A DNA stretch of 64,000 bases from assembly GCA_027186245.1 (NCBI GenBank), contig CP114496.1, forward strand, positions 6,043,501-6,107,500, read 5' to 3'. The notes beneath the pieces were generated by a model. That model ran no database searches, was not told where the DNA came from, and was given only the letters and a program-made list of their open reading frames with translations. The position numbers and the translations under genes are program-made. Within the stretch, counting starts at the first letter, position 1. Every line of letters begins with the position of its first letter. This document shows positions 38,625 through 54,145 of this stretch, one piece after another. The stretch comes from Coriaria nepalensis. Taxonomy: Eukaryota; Streptophyta; Magnoliopsida; Cucurbitales; Coriariaceae.

Positions 38625-38829
38625 TTATTTATTAAAGTGAGACTACATGTCACATAACGGACGAACATCTGATCCGCCCCGTTATCTTACATGTCAGGTA
38701 TTCATAAAATTTAATTGAATCGGATACCTGATGCGATAAACTTTTTGTAATACACAATCTGACGTATATCTGATCGATTTCGTTAGATCGGGCCAAATAC
38801 ATATTTTTTGCACATGCCTAATCGAAATC

Positions 38830-39150
38830 ATTATGTTTTCTTCATAGAACTTATCAAGATGATCATGTTCTTTCTTGAGAAATTCTTCGCTAGAAACCCA
38901 ATCAGATGATTCAGTTCTTTGCAGGGAACCAAATTAGATCGATTAGATTGGATTCTTTACGAAGAGTTGAATAATTTGATCGAGTTTCTCATGAAGAAAT
39001 TGGATCATGTCGATCAGTTTTTCGTGAAAGATCCGAATCATTTTGATTGATTTTTTGCGAAGAAATCAAATCGTTTCGATCGGTTTCTATACACAATCTG
39101 GTTTCTTACATAGAAATCAAATTATTTCGATTGATTTTATAGCTAGAACT
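38830..39150. repeat. Degenerate tandem array, unit about 38-42 bp
   Basis: Roughly seven diverged units share the pattern TTTC(T)T(N)CGAAGAAATCAAAT-(C/T)-(A/G)TTTCGATCG. The clearest units lie at about 39030-39140. Confidence 0.65.
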
Positions 39151-40822
39151 TAGATCTCAAGTTTTTTTTTTTCTTTTTTAGAGGAAATAAATCTTTTTTT
39201 AGCCCTATTTTTTTTCATTTTTGCACCAAAATAAAGAGATGTAAGAGAAAATAAGAAACTAAAGAAAAATTGAAAAAGATCAAAGAGTGTAAGTATGAAA
39301 TATTAAAGTACTTTTTTAATATTTTTTTAGAAATAACATGACATGCAAAATTTTATGCAAAAATATGATTAAATTATTATTTTAATTCTTATGTATTTTA
39401 TTTTATATTTTAATATCGATTATTATATTTGTATTTTTTCTACTGTAGTCATTGAGGTCAAAATCAAAAAATTAAATATAAAACAAATTGTAAAACACTA
39501 CCTTATATATTTTTATATTTTCTTATTTTTTTTCTTACCCAAACACCTACCCTAAACTACCTCTATCGCCATCGCACATTTCCGACACCGGCTCACCATC
39601 TCATTCTCACTCTTATATATATCTCCCTCTCTTTAAATTTGGGTTTGAAAAACTAAATTCGAATTTGAGATCTTGAAATCCAAAACACAAATCTAAAGAG
39701 GAGAGAGAGAGAATGTGTAGATGAGCCGACCCTGAAAGCATGTGTTGGTTGAGTTTTAGAGTAAAAATGGTGGATAGTTAAAAGGGATTTTTTCAAATTA
39801 TTTTATGTTTTTCTTTTCAAATTTTTTTATTTTAGGGATGAAAATAGGAAAATAAATTAAATATAAGGACCGAGAATTAAGAGACGTAGGAAAAACTTTA
39901 AAATAAGAGGTTTAAAATAATATTTTAACTTAAAAATCATGTAAGTCCAAAAGTGCTTAGAAATACTTAACTATTTTATTCTAATTATATAAAAATGAAT
40001 ATTATTATATATATATTTTTTATTTTTTTATAAAATTTAAATTACAGAAAAGTCAATGTATTTTATTTGTAATATTCTTACTAGTTATAGTATGAATAAA
40101 TTTTGGGGATCAGACTTTTTGCATAAAAATGAAATAAAAATTAGAGATTAAAGGAAAAAAGTATTTAAAAAAAAGTAAATTAGACATATTATTCTCTAAA
40201 AATTTTATTTTATTAGATTTAGATTTTTTTTACTTATAAAATTAGATACATCGTTTAGTATTTTTAAGATTTATAAAATATAATTAGATTTCTAATTTCA
40301 AGATTTCATTAAAAAATTAATTAGTTTCGTTACTTATTCTATTTTAATAATTATATTTATTTTTTATCCGACCTATATTTAATAATTTATTTTTCTTTTT
40401 CTTTCATTTATTTTTTCATGATAAACTTTTTTTTTTTTAAATCATGATTGTGGGGAAAACAAACAAACAAAATGAATTATTAAATAAGTTCGATTAAATA
40501 TAAGCCGGGTCGTTATAATAAAGCATATAATAAAATTAATTCATTTTTTAATAAAATATTAGGGACTTAAATTTAATTTATAAAATTTAGAATAATATAT
40601 ATCTAATTTTATAAATTTGAGGGATATAAATAGATTAAAATGAAAGTTTAAGATAAAAAAAAAAATAAATAAATAAAAAGGAGGAATGAGAACAAATTGG
40701 ATATCCCCTTAGCCAAGCCAAGACACCCAAAAATCCCACACTTCGGACTTCGTATAATTACCCTTCTCCTCCGTCAAAATCAGAATCTTTGTCCAACACT
40801 AAAGCTCGAGAAGAAGCATAAA

Positions 40823-43538
<2,716 letters not shown>

Positions 43539-44955
43539 AAAAACCGACCGGTTATTGGTCAACTTTTTATCAGTTTTCTTTGTCAAACCCTTTGAAGTAT
43601 TTTTGTGTTTTAAATCAATATTTGTTTTCACTGCCCCTTTTGGATCATTATTGCCTGGTACTATTCTAAGGTTACGATCATCATGTCAAAATGTAGAATG
43701 TGGAAAGAATGTGTTTGCACAAACAACAATTGTCTACTATTCATTCTCCTTTATTATTGGGTTTTGCCTGTTCTGTTTTAAAAAGAAGTCAAGGTTTTCT
43801 TCCCATTTTTTTTGAAGGTCATGGGAATGACAGCTTTAGTAGGCTTCTAGACATGGTGACCTGCAATGGCGTGTCATAGTTTGATGGGTAATACAATTTG
43901 TGAATTGTTCAGATTAGGACCCCCTGCCTGATGTACAACATACATGTACATTTAGGTGAAATTGCCTTTTTCACTTCCAATTTTTCACCATCTTCCTTTC
44001 GTTTGTCCTCCTCCCTTTTAAACTTTTAATCAGCCCCAGACCAATCCCTATAGTTTGAGAATTTCAAGAAATTTTTGCACCAAGTCATATTAATTCATTA
44101 TTTCTGTAGTCGGGTAAATTGAAATTATATTTTTTCTATAGTATGTTAGGTTCCTAGGCTGTCTTAAAATGGAACGTTAAATCATCCAACAGCTCACTCC
44201 CTTGCTCCCTCCTTCCCGGTTCTCCCTCGGCGCCCACAAATTCAAATCGGTATCGATTGCAGAAAAAGCAAAACTAAACAGATTGCTGACTTGAGAGAGA
44301 TACCTGCATTACCACTTTCAAGCAACGATAAGTCGGAAAATGCCATCTGAAATGAGTCAGAAAGGAGGAGCGCACGAGGGAGAACCAGGAGGGAGAGAGC
44401 CACGGTTAAACACGGTGTTTTAACAATGCTATACAATCAACGAACCAGATTAAATTTCATGGTAGGAACCCAGAACCAGTTTTTTCAAATCCTCAACGAT
44501 CCTCTTCTTGTTCCACGAAGACCGTGAAAAATATGGAGACCGTGAAAACATCGAGACCGGAACAAAGCCTTGCTCCCTTTAACCCGAGAAAAATCAAAGA
44601 AGATAGATAGAATGGATAGTACTCATTTTTTGCCTCTAATTTCTTCTCTAACTGATGAAGAAACTAGGACAAATTGAAGCCTTTACTAAATTTTCTTTCC
44701 TTTTCTTTTCCTCAAATTTTTTCAAACCAAACATACCCTTAAGATCTACCAAGAAATGCAATTGAATTGTATTTAGATGTACTCGTGTACAAAGAAACGC
44801 AAACATATTATTCGGTGCTGGATTATGAAGCTAAAGTTAAAATTGAAAACAACATTACACATGGGGCGCCCATTCTTCGAAAGGCAAACCAAAAGCTATA
44901 AGAAAGTATAATGTGATAAGATAAATACCTCCCCAAGCAACAAAATGATAGCGAG
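43539..44955. other. Spacer between the convergent RPT2 and FGGY genes
   Basis: The first few hundred bases are presumably the RPT2 3' UTR and the last hundred the FGGY 3' UTR. The genes converge, so neither promoter is here. The frames at 43296-43631, 43555-43815 and 44242-44436 are not recognised and show no family motif. Confidence 0.6.
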
Positions 44956-47900
44956 CTACCCTAGGGCTTGAGCCATTATGGACCGATGAGACAATTGCTG
45001 CTCGTATAGCTCTCGATAAATTCGGTATTTAGCATCATGGTATTTCTTCACCCTTGGGTCACTTGTTGGATGAATCACCTACCCAAAGTTTACATAGTCA
45101 ACCCCAAGTGGGAGAAAACAGCCAAAACAATGGTACTCATGGATACCCAAGTCCGTTTAGCACAATACATCATAATGAGAAATTCGAAGCTACCTATGAG
45201 ATATACTCTTCATTGTCGGGATTAAACCACGTCAGCACTTGCTATCAAAATATGATGATGTGGTCTAATCATCCCAACCGCCTTGAGTATATAAGTTTCC
45301 CACTACTACCAAGTCTAACCAACTTACAGCAGAAGCTCTCTCTCTGGGAAATTTATATAAGTTTCCCACTACTACCAAGTCTAACCAAGACATGTATAGA
45401 ATCGTATCTGAATTTTAATTTTTCCAGATTTCCCATTCATGCCTATGTGGAAAAAATGAAATTGGGTTAGTATAAGATGGGAGAAGTGAGTTGCATACTT
45501 GACCAGCTGCACTCAGGGTTTGCATGGCTTCTTGCAAAGTGGAATATTTCCTTGCCGCAACAGCACCAAGTATTGCAGCTCCTAAGAGAACAGATTCACT
45601 TTCCCGAGGAAGAATTATAGGACAGCCTGGAACCAAAGACAAACAAGATCTAAAACATCAAACGATCCACATCCAGAAACAGCACCTACCAAGCGTCAAC
45701 TATTATCATTTCTCTAAAACATGGATTAACATTTATTTTTATCAATCCCATAATCAGAATCTCAACTCAATGTAAGAAATTCAAGCTAAATCTATGAAAC
45801 TGTCAAATGAAGAGAAGAGAGAAACTTCAAAACTTAATAGTGACCTGTGATGTCTGCATGCTCTTGAATGAACAATGGGTTCTTGGAAAGACCACCACAA
45901 GCAAGTATAGTGTCTATCTGTAAAGAAAAAATACAAACAGCCAAAGGGAAGATGTATAAATAGAATTGAAAGAAAAAAATAAATAAATAAAAAATCAAAG
46001 AATACAAATATGAAGCTGAAGCAACTGCAATAAGAATATGTGCTTGCAATAAGAGTATATATATATTCTTGAATATATGATTAAACTAGAATACAACTTA
46101 TTTGAAGACAAATATCACCATTACCAAAGGAGAATCAATATATATAAAATCTGTGTACTCTTACTTTATGGCCATGCGCATTGCATTGCTCCACAATGTT
46201 ACGAGTACCATATGCAAGACTCTGTACTGCAGCAAGGTAGATGAGACATAGTTGCTTCTCACTTGTGTCAAGTGTCAGTCCACAAATTATTCCTTTTGAT
46301 TTTGGGTCCGCCATGGGAGACCTAAGCAATAAAAAATTTAGAAGTTCAATTCTTACAAGTCAATCTTGGCCGATAAAAATATAAATATAAATAAATTCTT
46401 ATAATAAAAAACTTTGGTAGTATGATTTATAAACGCATTCACCTGTTCCCATGGAAGTCAGGAAGGACATGCATATCTTCAGACAGAGCAGCAAGAAATG
46501 GACGCTTCAAGTCGTGCATCATTGTTTGTAGTAACTTGTTCAACAGTTCAAACACAGAGATATCTGCATAATTTAGTTAAAAAAAGGATCCAAGTTAGAT
46601 ACAAATGTAAAAAGGCCACATACATGCTAACATTAGTAAGAGATAAACTAATAATTACAATAATTATAATAAATAATAATAAAGAAAACATTAGAGGAGT
46701 TAGCTAAAAAGAGAGAAATCTGACTTTGCCCAGCAGCTCGATTTGCAAGCCGAGGAGAAGCAACATGGTTTTCAATTATGTAATCAAGCAATGCACCAGT
46801 TGCACTCTGACCACCTTCTGTGAGCCAATACTCAGGTATCATTGCTGAAAGCAGGAAAACAGAAGCAAGAAAATATTACGTAGGTCTCTTGAATAAATTA
46901 GGAGAAATGGCACAGAAATTGATAATACTAAGTTCCTTAACTGGCTGATTTATAAGATCCCAAAATGAAGTCCAAATCCATCAATCCAAAACAAGTTAAA
47001 TGAAATTCCTACTGTACCTGACCAGAATGGTCCCCAAACCCCTTGAATGAAGAGCTTGCTCTGAGATACAGCCATATGGCAAGAAGATGTTCCACAAACC
47101 AATGCCATACGGTGGCATATAGAATCCTTATCAAGCTCTACAATATCATTTTCCTTCAGTTAATTATATATCACCTTTATGAGACTAGACTATAAAATAA
47201 AGGACGTTTCGGATAAGCCACAACAACCTTTAGCATCAGAGTCTGAGACAGGTACACTTGCCATTACCCCAACCCCACCAGCATGAGCATCAATTAATGA
47301 AGTCCCAACTGGAATTCCAACTTCCAGGCCAAGTTCCTGTGTGGAATTCAAATAACTAACAGGATTTAATCAAATCGCCAAAGAACGGGTATAAATATGA
47401 TGTTGATTAACCCTCCATGGCAGAGAACCCCCTTATGTGTTTCACTCAGTTTATATCTTACATTTAGTACTGAACATCACAGATATCAAAACAATCTGAA
47501 ATCTTTAGTAGAATGTTTCTTGCCTCTGCAGCAGATGGAGTAAGACCAGAACCCAGAGGATGACCAGGGAAAGCTACACTTCGCCCTGTTCAACAATATT
47601 TAAGAATGCTTATTGCTAATAAAAGTTGAACTAAATATCATGAATAAGAAACAAAAAAAAATGATCTAGATGAACTAATCCCAGTAAGAGATCCTTAAAC
47701 TTTCGCATTTGGCCCCAAATCAAGGAGACTATGTCTCAACTTAATCTAATTTCAAGAATTTTGATGTTTTAATATTTAAAAGAAAAAACAAAGCACAAAG
47801 TGGCTTGTAGTGCTGATGTCATAAAATTGCCAAAAAGAAAGTGAAGCAGACCTATCTTTGCATGATGGCCATCTACAAGATCACCTAACCCAATCTCCTC

Positions 47901-50900
47901 CCAGAATTCATCATCCCATCCACAAGCCTCCATATCTCGAGAATCTTTCTCATTGGTTTGCATATGAGCATGACCTAGATAAGTCCATTTGCACACAGTG
48001 GTACATAGACTCCGAGTATCATCTCCTGTAGCCCTATAAAATTGCACCTGATGAGTACCATAAGAAAGGAACTGGAACTTCAAGAATGAAAGGAAGGCTT
48101 AACAGGGATAATGTGTTACCTGTATGACAACCAATCGCTCAAGTCCATCCATCTAAACACCAGTGACCAGGACTCTTGCAGATTTTCTTTCACCCAGAGA
48201 AGCTGCTAATATAGTCTATATTAATGAATAATCCAAGAGCAGCTGGGCCGAAAACTAAGGGAGGCCTTTTTTTTTTGTTGGCATAAAATTTAGATGCTAG
48301 AAGAAGTAAAAGGAAAACAATATACAGATATTACACCAATGATAAATTTTGTAAAAGACTATCTCCAACAGTATCCAGTGGTCAAATCTATCGTCACATA
48401 GCCAAAGGATCGCATTTAATTTATTGTAAGGTTCAAATTTGAAGAAATCTAGCACTTTTTCAAACAGCCATAACAGACCTCTTATGCTTCATTACATCAA
48501 TGGGCTTGAGTTCCCGGCTCAACTTACGACTTAGAAGTATCAGTTGACAGAAACTGTTTTGCAGAAAAACCTTCATATCCATCAAATAGTGATGTGTCCT
48601 GTTATATACAAACACCCAACTGAAATTTGTAACACTTCCAGCTTTGACCTATTTATTATATCCACCATCCTTTTTAGTTCTTTCTTCTCCTTTCCATTTT
48701 TTATAGTTTCTAAATCACTTGATAGGATTCATACAAAAAAATGATGTGATTCCCATTCTTAAGACATCAGATAAATGTGCTACCTAAATATTCTCTCAAG
48801 GGAATCCAAAGTAAAATTTAAAGGAGAAAAACCCAATCATAAAAAGTGTTTTATTACGTTTCAGCATATATTATATATGATAAAATAGAGATATAATGGC
48901 TAATGCAAACACATTTCAAAATGATTCTCAACTACCTTATTTGAAGCGAGATTCTAACCAAGGTACAAATATTCAAACTTATGTAAGGATGAGGGAAGCA
49001 TAAATATACATACATTATTCATACTAACACACAGACATGCATAAAAACATATTCTATGAACCTATGAGTTCTCATACACCTGATTGAGAACTGGAGAAGA
49101 AATGTCAAAACATGTTACTGTAAGAAGAAGATAGGCAGTTTGAAAGGATGATATATCATGAAATAATCAACACAACAGCCCTTTTAGTACCTTTGGGGGC
49201 TGCATCTCAGGAGAAAGAGATCCACCACAGTACTGCAATGCAGGTGAGTTACTAGAATTGATTCTTTCAGCTTGTTCCACCGCTCTATGATCCATCCATA
49301 CTACAACATTTCTTCTTGAATCACCACTCCAAGAAACCGTCACAGGAGAGCCATCAGAGTCCACAGCAACTGCAAAGAGAATCCGGCTCACCCAAATTAT
49401 TACCAAGAAAAAAGGTCCACTTACACAATAAACACATTAATACTACAAACACTGTCAGAAAGTTACATACCAAGTGAACAAGTTGCCGCAAATCCAAGAC
49501 CATTCACTTCTTTCCCAGATACTTGTGCAATAGAGCATGCTGATTTCACAGCAGCACAGATTGCAAGCCAAATATCTGTAGAAGATTGCTGGTTGGAAAA
49601 AGGAAAAAAAAAAAAAAAAGAAAAGAAAAAGAAAACAGCCAGTGTTATAAGTATATTACATTGTCCTACTTTAGACACTAGCAATCTGTCAATATGGAAA
49701 CTACACAGAAAATATAGTTCTGAGAAGGCAATTATCATAACAGGTTAGTGCTTATCAAGTTCAGTTCTTCATTATTGTTACCTCAATACAGTCACCATCT
49801 TTCCAAATTTGTATCGGGCTACTAGAACAGCCTAAAAGCTTCCCACTCTCATCAAACAGACCTGTATCAAGAAGCAATAACTATTTCTTTTACCTACCGA
49901 AGGACAATATTGATATGGAAAATAGGACTGAAAAAACATAGGACTGAAAAAAAGTAGGACTGAAAATCCATAATGCACATAACTGTTTTCTAAAATAGAA
50001 AAAATTAACTATATATTACAGTTGCACTACCTTAAACTTAGGTGCCTAAATTAATTGGAAGTACATGTGATCCAAAAAATTCATGGACAAGTTAAGACAA
50101 TTTAAACTTGGGAAACAAAAAGCAAGAACAAGTGCTCGATTGGTCCTTCACTCCCTTTCTCGCGTACACCATTCTTATTCAAATGTGATAACATGACACT
50201 GTAAACTTAGTTTTCCAAAAGCTTTTCATTTTTCTGGCTCCTATATTTGAGACTTGCACAGCATTCCCAACAAAACCAATAGAAACTGACAGAGTATAAC
50301 ACAGGTCACACCCTTGTGAGAAAGAGTAGTCCAAATGCAATTACATTAAGATATTCCAGCCATAAACTTGTGAAACAACATCAGTAAATCCAAGCCTATG
50401 AACTTGCATAGCATGATTAACTCTTAGAATTTTCCTACATGGCTACACTAAATTTCCCTGCATCAACCACTTTTCCATTTCTTCTCATCATATATCTTAA
50501 GACGATCGCTGTGAAGTAGTATGATTACCTGGTCAGCAAAACTCTTTACAAAATGTCAACAACTATATAAGCAGAACCGTTATGTATGGATTATAATCTA
50601 TTGATCGTTCACTTCGTCAATGCATACAAATGTATACAATTTTTTCTAGACTAGAAGAGAGGTAAGAATCACAAGAAATTAAAGCAAAACAGAAAATCAA
50701 AACCGCCAAATAGCAATTCAAATACAAAGAAAATTGAAGTAGAAAGAATTATACACAGCAGAATTATACCGAGCAGATATTCTGACAACGAGAAAACCCA
50801 GAGCAATAGAAAACAACGAAGAAATGCGAACGAGAGAACGAAGAGAGAAGAGAATATTCACCTGCACGGGCGCTGCCGGTACCGACGTCGACGCCTAGAA

Positions 50901-50946
50901 AGACAGAGCGTATTGAAGTGGTAGATGCGGCACCGGTAGAAGCCAT
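44956..50946 (-). CDS. FGGY-family carbohydrate kinase (ribulokinase/ribitol-kinase-like)
   Basis: Fifteen exons: 50946-50862, 49861-49782, 49588-49471, 49369-49191, 48202-48120, 48033-47852, 47585-47524, 47336-47228, 47137-47018, 46844-46725, 46563-46443, 46321-46165, 45917-45845, 45626-45499 and 45078-44956. All phases join into 579 residues. FGGY enzymes transfer phosphate from ATP to a sugar or polyol; this clade resembles the FGGY/ribulokinase-like group, but the substrate is not readable from sequence. The N-lobe phosphate loop [15 protein letters not shown] lies at about 18-32, with WMDHRA in exon 4. The likely catalytic base is Asp279 in LIDAHAGG (exon 8). The C-lobe nucleotide motif ACGGLSKNP lies at about 478-486. 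There is no obvious transit or signal peptide. Exon 7 uses a GC donor. The gene looks intact. Confidence 0.9.
45291..45387. repeat. Direct repeat of about 31 bp inside the last FGGY intron
   Basis: ATAAGTTTCCCACTACTACCAAGTCTAACCAA occurs near 45291-45322 and again near 45356-45387 without visible mismatch. The copies are separated by about 33 bp containing CAGCAGAAGCTCTCTC. The pair lies in the intron between coding exons 14 and 15. Confidence 0.85.
47513..47523 (-). other. GC-type splice donor of FGGY exon 7
   Basis: On the coding strand the exon ends CAGAG and the intron begins GCAAGA. Reading frame and family continuity (SAAE|ELGLEV) require the join at 47524/47336, and no GT donor fits the phase nearby. 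GC-AG introns make up around one percent of plant introns and usually have an otherwise strong AG|GCAAG context, as seen here. Confidence 0.8.
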
Positions 50947-51979
50947 CTCGACGAAGCGGTTCGAAAGGTGTAGGAAGGAGCGCGGTGTCGTTGGCCGAGC
51001 AACGGTGCTGTATCTGTCCGGGTTCGGCTCACGCCATACATTCTTATTTTAATTCATTTTGAAAAAGAAAAATAATAATAATCAAATTTCTCACACAAAT
51101 TTTATATTTTATATTTTTATAATCCATTTAACAATTATTTTTTATTTTCTAATTTTTGTATTTAGATTTTAAAAAATTAAAATTTTATTTTATTGATGAT
51201 TAGGCACATTTATAATTTACTCATCGCATTTTTATTTTATTGATGATTAAGCATATTTGTAATTGAGTAAATTAAAATTTTATCCCTTAAACTTTCTAAT
51301 AATTAAATTTATACCCTCAAAATTATAATAATTATAAATAAAAGATGAGAAAAAAAAAAAAAAGAGGTCGAGGGTACCTCCATAGACGGAGATACCAAAC
51401 TAGATCTCCCCATGGATGGAAGTCTGCTCTTCTTTTTTCTTTTTTTGTTGGTCAAAGTTTAATAATTATAACTCTAGGGATAACAATCTAATTATTATGA
51501 ATTATTCTATAATGATGAACATATTTTGATAAACAAGAAAACAGTTTTCCAAACACATTAAAAATTATCATAAATGTGTTTTTAAATGCATACAAAAAAA
51601 TGCATAAAAAATAATAATAATAATTCAATTTTACTAATTATTTATTTAAAAACTTTATTAAAATTTATTCACACCTGGTCAAACATTTTATCAAAAAACA
51701 AATTCTTAATATGAATAATTGACCAATCTCAAGCTTTTAAATGGGGGCAAAAAACATAAACTCCAAAAAAATTTCCATATATCCAAATTTATAAAAAATT
51801 TTCATTAAAAAATTAAAGATAAAATTGTATAATAATATCATAGAGGATATTTAGGGGTGCCTCCTCACAATTGTTTATAAAAAATATAGGTCTCCGCAAA
51901 GTCGTAAAATCATATATGAGAGTTGACGTCTGTCCAATGATAAAAAGTAAATAATGCTAGTGACCTGATAACGGGGAGT

Positions 51980-52395
51980 CAATGATGGTAACGACAAAGG
52001 TGGAGCAAAGGTGAGGCGACATGATGATGGAGGTGAAGTGGCAGTGGTAGAAATGACGAAGGTGGAGCGATGGCGAAGGTGGGTAGGCAACGGCGGTGCA
52101 TCGGAGGTAGGACGACGATAACGGTGTTAGAGAAGGTGGAACACCGACGAAAGTGGAGCAAAGGTGAGGCGATGTGATGATGGTGGTAAGTGGCGGCAGT
52201 AGAAATGACGAAGGTGGAGTGATGGCGACAATGGCGAAAGGTGTGTAGGTAGTGGCAGTGCATTAGAGGTGGGATGACGATGACAATGAACAAAGGTGAG
52301 GCAAATGTGAGGCGACGCGAAGGTGGAGGTGAAGTGGCAGTGGTAAAAATGATGAAGGTGGAGCGATGGCGGCGATAGTGAAGGTGGAGGGATGG
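51980..52395. repeat. Tandem array of GGTGGAG-rich repeats, unit about 145-155 bp
   Basis: The landmark GTGAGGCGA recurs at 52011, 52164 and 52307. It is followed each time by a GTG/GAAGTGG(C)AGTGGTA(G/A)AAATGA(C/T)GAAGGTGGAG tract and a GGCGA...GAAGGT tract. About 2.7 diverged copies are present. Long minus-strand open frames here (up to 139 codons, rich in His, Pro, Ser and Arg) are a by-product of the repeat. Confidence 0.8.
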
Positions 52396-52869
52396 CAAAA
52401 ATAATTTCTTGATCTATTTTTTAATAAATTGATATATTTTAAGATGTTCTTTGAAAAAAAGAAATGAATTTATATCGTAGTAAAATTTTGATAAATTAAT
52501 AATTTTAATTAAATGATAAATTTTTTTTATCTTAATACTAATTTTTTTTAATAATTTAATATATTAAATTAATAAATTTAATAATATTAATTTATTAAAA
52601 TTTTATTATATTTCTTCATCCGCTTAATTTCTTTAAATCTTTACTAAAAAGTTGTGTTTTTTACCGATATGAAATGAAATTGTATTTTTTTTTTTTGTTA
52701 TTGTGTAATGATATTACATTGATTACGGTCAAACAATAGTTTTTGTGAACTATATGTTATATATTATATATATACTTCTAAGCTGAAACCAAACAAGCTA
52801 TATTATACATGGAAACTACTTATGTTAAGGAAAACTAAACTGTATTTAAATATAAGATCGGATTCTTAA

Positions 52870-53100
52870 GAATATTCACATAAGACACCCCCTCGCTCAA
52901 CTTGTTGATTTTCTGAAATAGCTTTTGTAAGCAAATCAAGAAATTGTCTTTCAGATTGAACAAACATAAACTGTGAAATCTTTTGATAGAGAGGATCTCC
53001 TTAATGAGGGAAAAATAGTTTATGATTCGTTCAAGCATTCAGTGAGGTCAAAACCACCTGGATATAATCAACCTTCACATGAATATCTTCTCGTCTGTCG
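52870..53100 (-). pseudogene. Possible copia RNase H C-terminal relic and LTR edge
   Basis: Minus-strand reading gives FVQSERQFLDLLTKAISEN, which resembles the RNase H ending F-V-x-S-E-x-Q-x-A-D-I-L-T-K-A of copia elements. A G-rich tract (GCGAGGGGG) near 52890 could be a polypurine tract, with a TG start (TGTCTTATG) of a 3' LTR after it. Upstream sequence includes stops, and no further pol motifs are clear. Confidence 0.45.
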
Positions 53101-53989
53101 AGCTTCCCGGTCTAAAGAACAACTAGCACATTGTGCTTGAAATAAGAAGTTTATTCCTAGTAGTAATAATATATTGGAATTTACCTAGAACGAATTATAA
53201 AATAGCCTATCTATTGGTGATGAATGGGTTGGTGTCACATTAATTCAGAATTGATTTGATTTGATTCGATTCAAGTTCATTAATTTTCGAAGTTGAATAC
53301 TTATTTGAGTTTGATTAGTTAATCTGAATTGAATCCAAATATTATAAATGTATGTATTTAAAATTGGTAGATATTTTTTAAATAAAATTTTAAATTTGAA
53401 TATGATCTTTTAAATCAGAATTCAACTAATTTTAGCTCGAATTCAACTGATTTATTCATATTTGTTCAAATCGAATCCATTATTGAATTGAGTCCGAATG
53501 TTTAGTATTGGAAGGAATACAAGTTCATGTTTAATAATTTATGTTAGTGTTTGAAACGATCCTAAAATAAATTGAAACGGACCTAAAACTCGGAGATAAC
53601 ACAAATCTCTTTCTCACTCTCCGTCTTTCTCTCGCAAGCCACCAGCAATCCTAGATGAAAGAAGAAAAAAAATATTCAGTATCTTGCTTTAGAAGAAACA
53701 TAGAATTGGCCAGCTGGATTACACTCGTTTACTTAGTATAGACTCTTTCCATAACAAATACAATGGTTGGTTGGAAGCGAACGCGTTGCTTAACAGATGA
53801 ATGGGAAAAGTATGTCGTCGTTTAGTACACAACCTACTAGATTTCTTCGTTCTTTTTAATGAGGCTCCAGGTCAATCAATTTGAATACCATCAAAAGCAG
53901 TACGTAACAATCTTTTGGTACCAATAATTTAGGTGCAAGTTGCTAGTATACGTACGAATCGGACGTTTGATATTGGTATATGGTAGTTT

Positions 53990-54145
53990 TAGGCTTTAGG
54001 ACTTTTAGTAGCACTGTTACAAACGTTTGAACCGTTCTCAATTTAAGCCTTTAGGACTTTTAGTAGCATGTTACAATCCAACGAAGAGATGACATATATA
54101 AAGTATATCAGACCTTGTCCTCTAAGAGATGACATATATAAATAT
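53990..54145. repeat. Local short direct duplications
   Basis: TTTAGGACTTTTAGTAGCA occurs near 53994 and 54050. AGAGATGACATATATAAA occurs near 54085 and 54126. The two pairs have different spacing, so they reflect separate small duplication events in the same 150 bp. Confidence 0.75.

Larger units (their letters stand above)
37336..40822. other. Intergenic region upstream of RPT2, with minisatellite-like arrays
   Basis: No gene is supported. It holds short tandem arrays at about 37638-37725 and 38830-39150, a (TA)n run at 38593-38620, and a CT-rich patch at about 39530-39740 resembling other repeat copies in the window. The remainder is AT-rich. The RPT2 promoter and leader lie in the last few hundred bases. 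Confidence 0.55.

Noticed and set aside
40697..40822. Upstream in-frame Met that would extend RPT2 by 42 residues.
   Set aside because: RPT2 proteins begin with the conserved myristoylation sequence MGxGTPGG, which starts at 40823.
45054..45470. A 138-codon plus-strand frame opposite the last FGGY exon.
   Set aside because: It spans the antisense of exon 15 and an intron containing a direct repeat, with no motif.
51979..52398. A 139-codon minus-strand frame rich in His, Ser, Pro and Arg, and an overlapping 71-codon frame.
   Set aside because: The frame is an effect of the tandem repeat and has repeated, low-complexity composition and no conserved domain.
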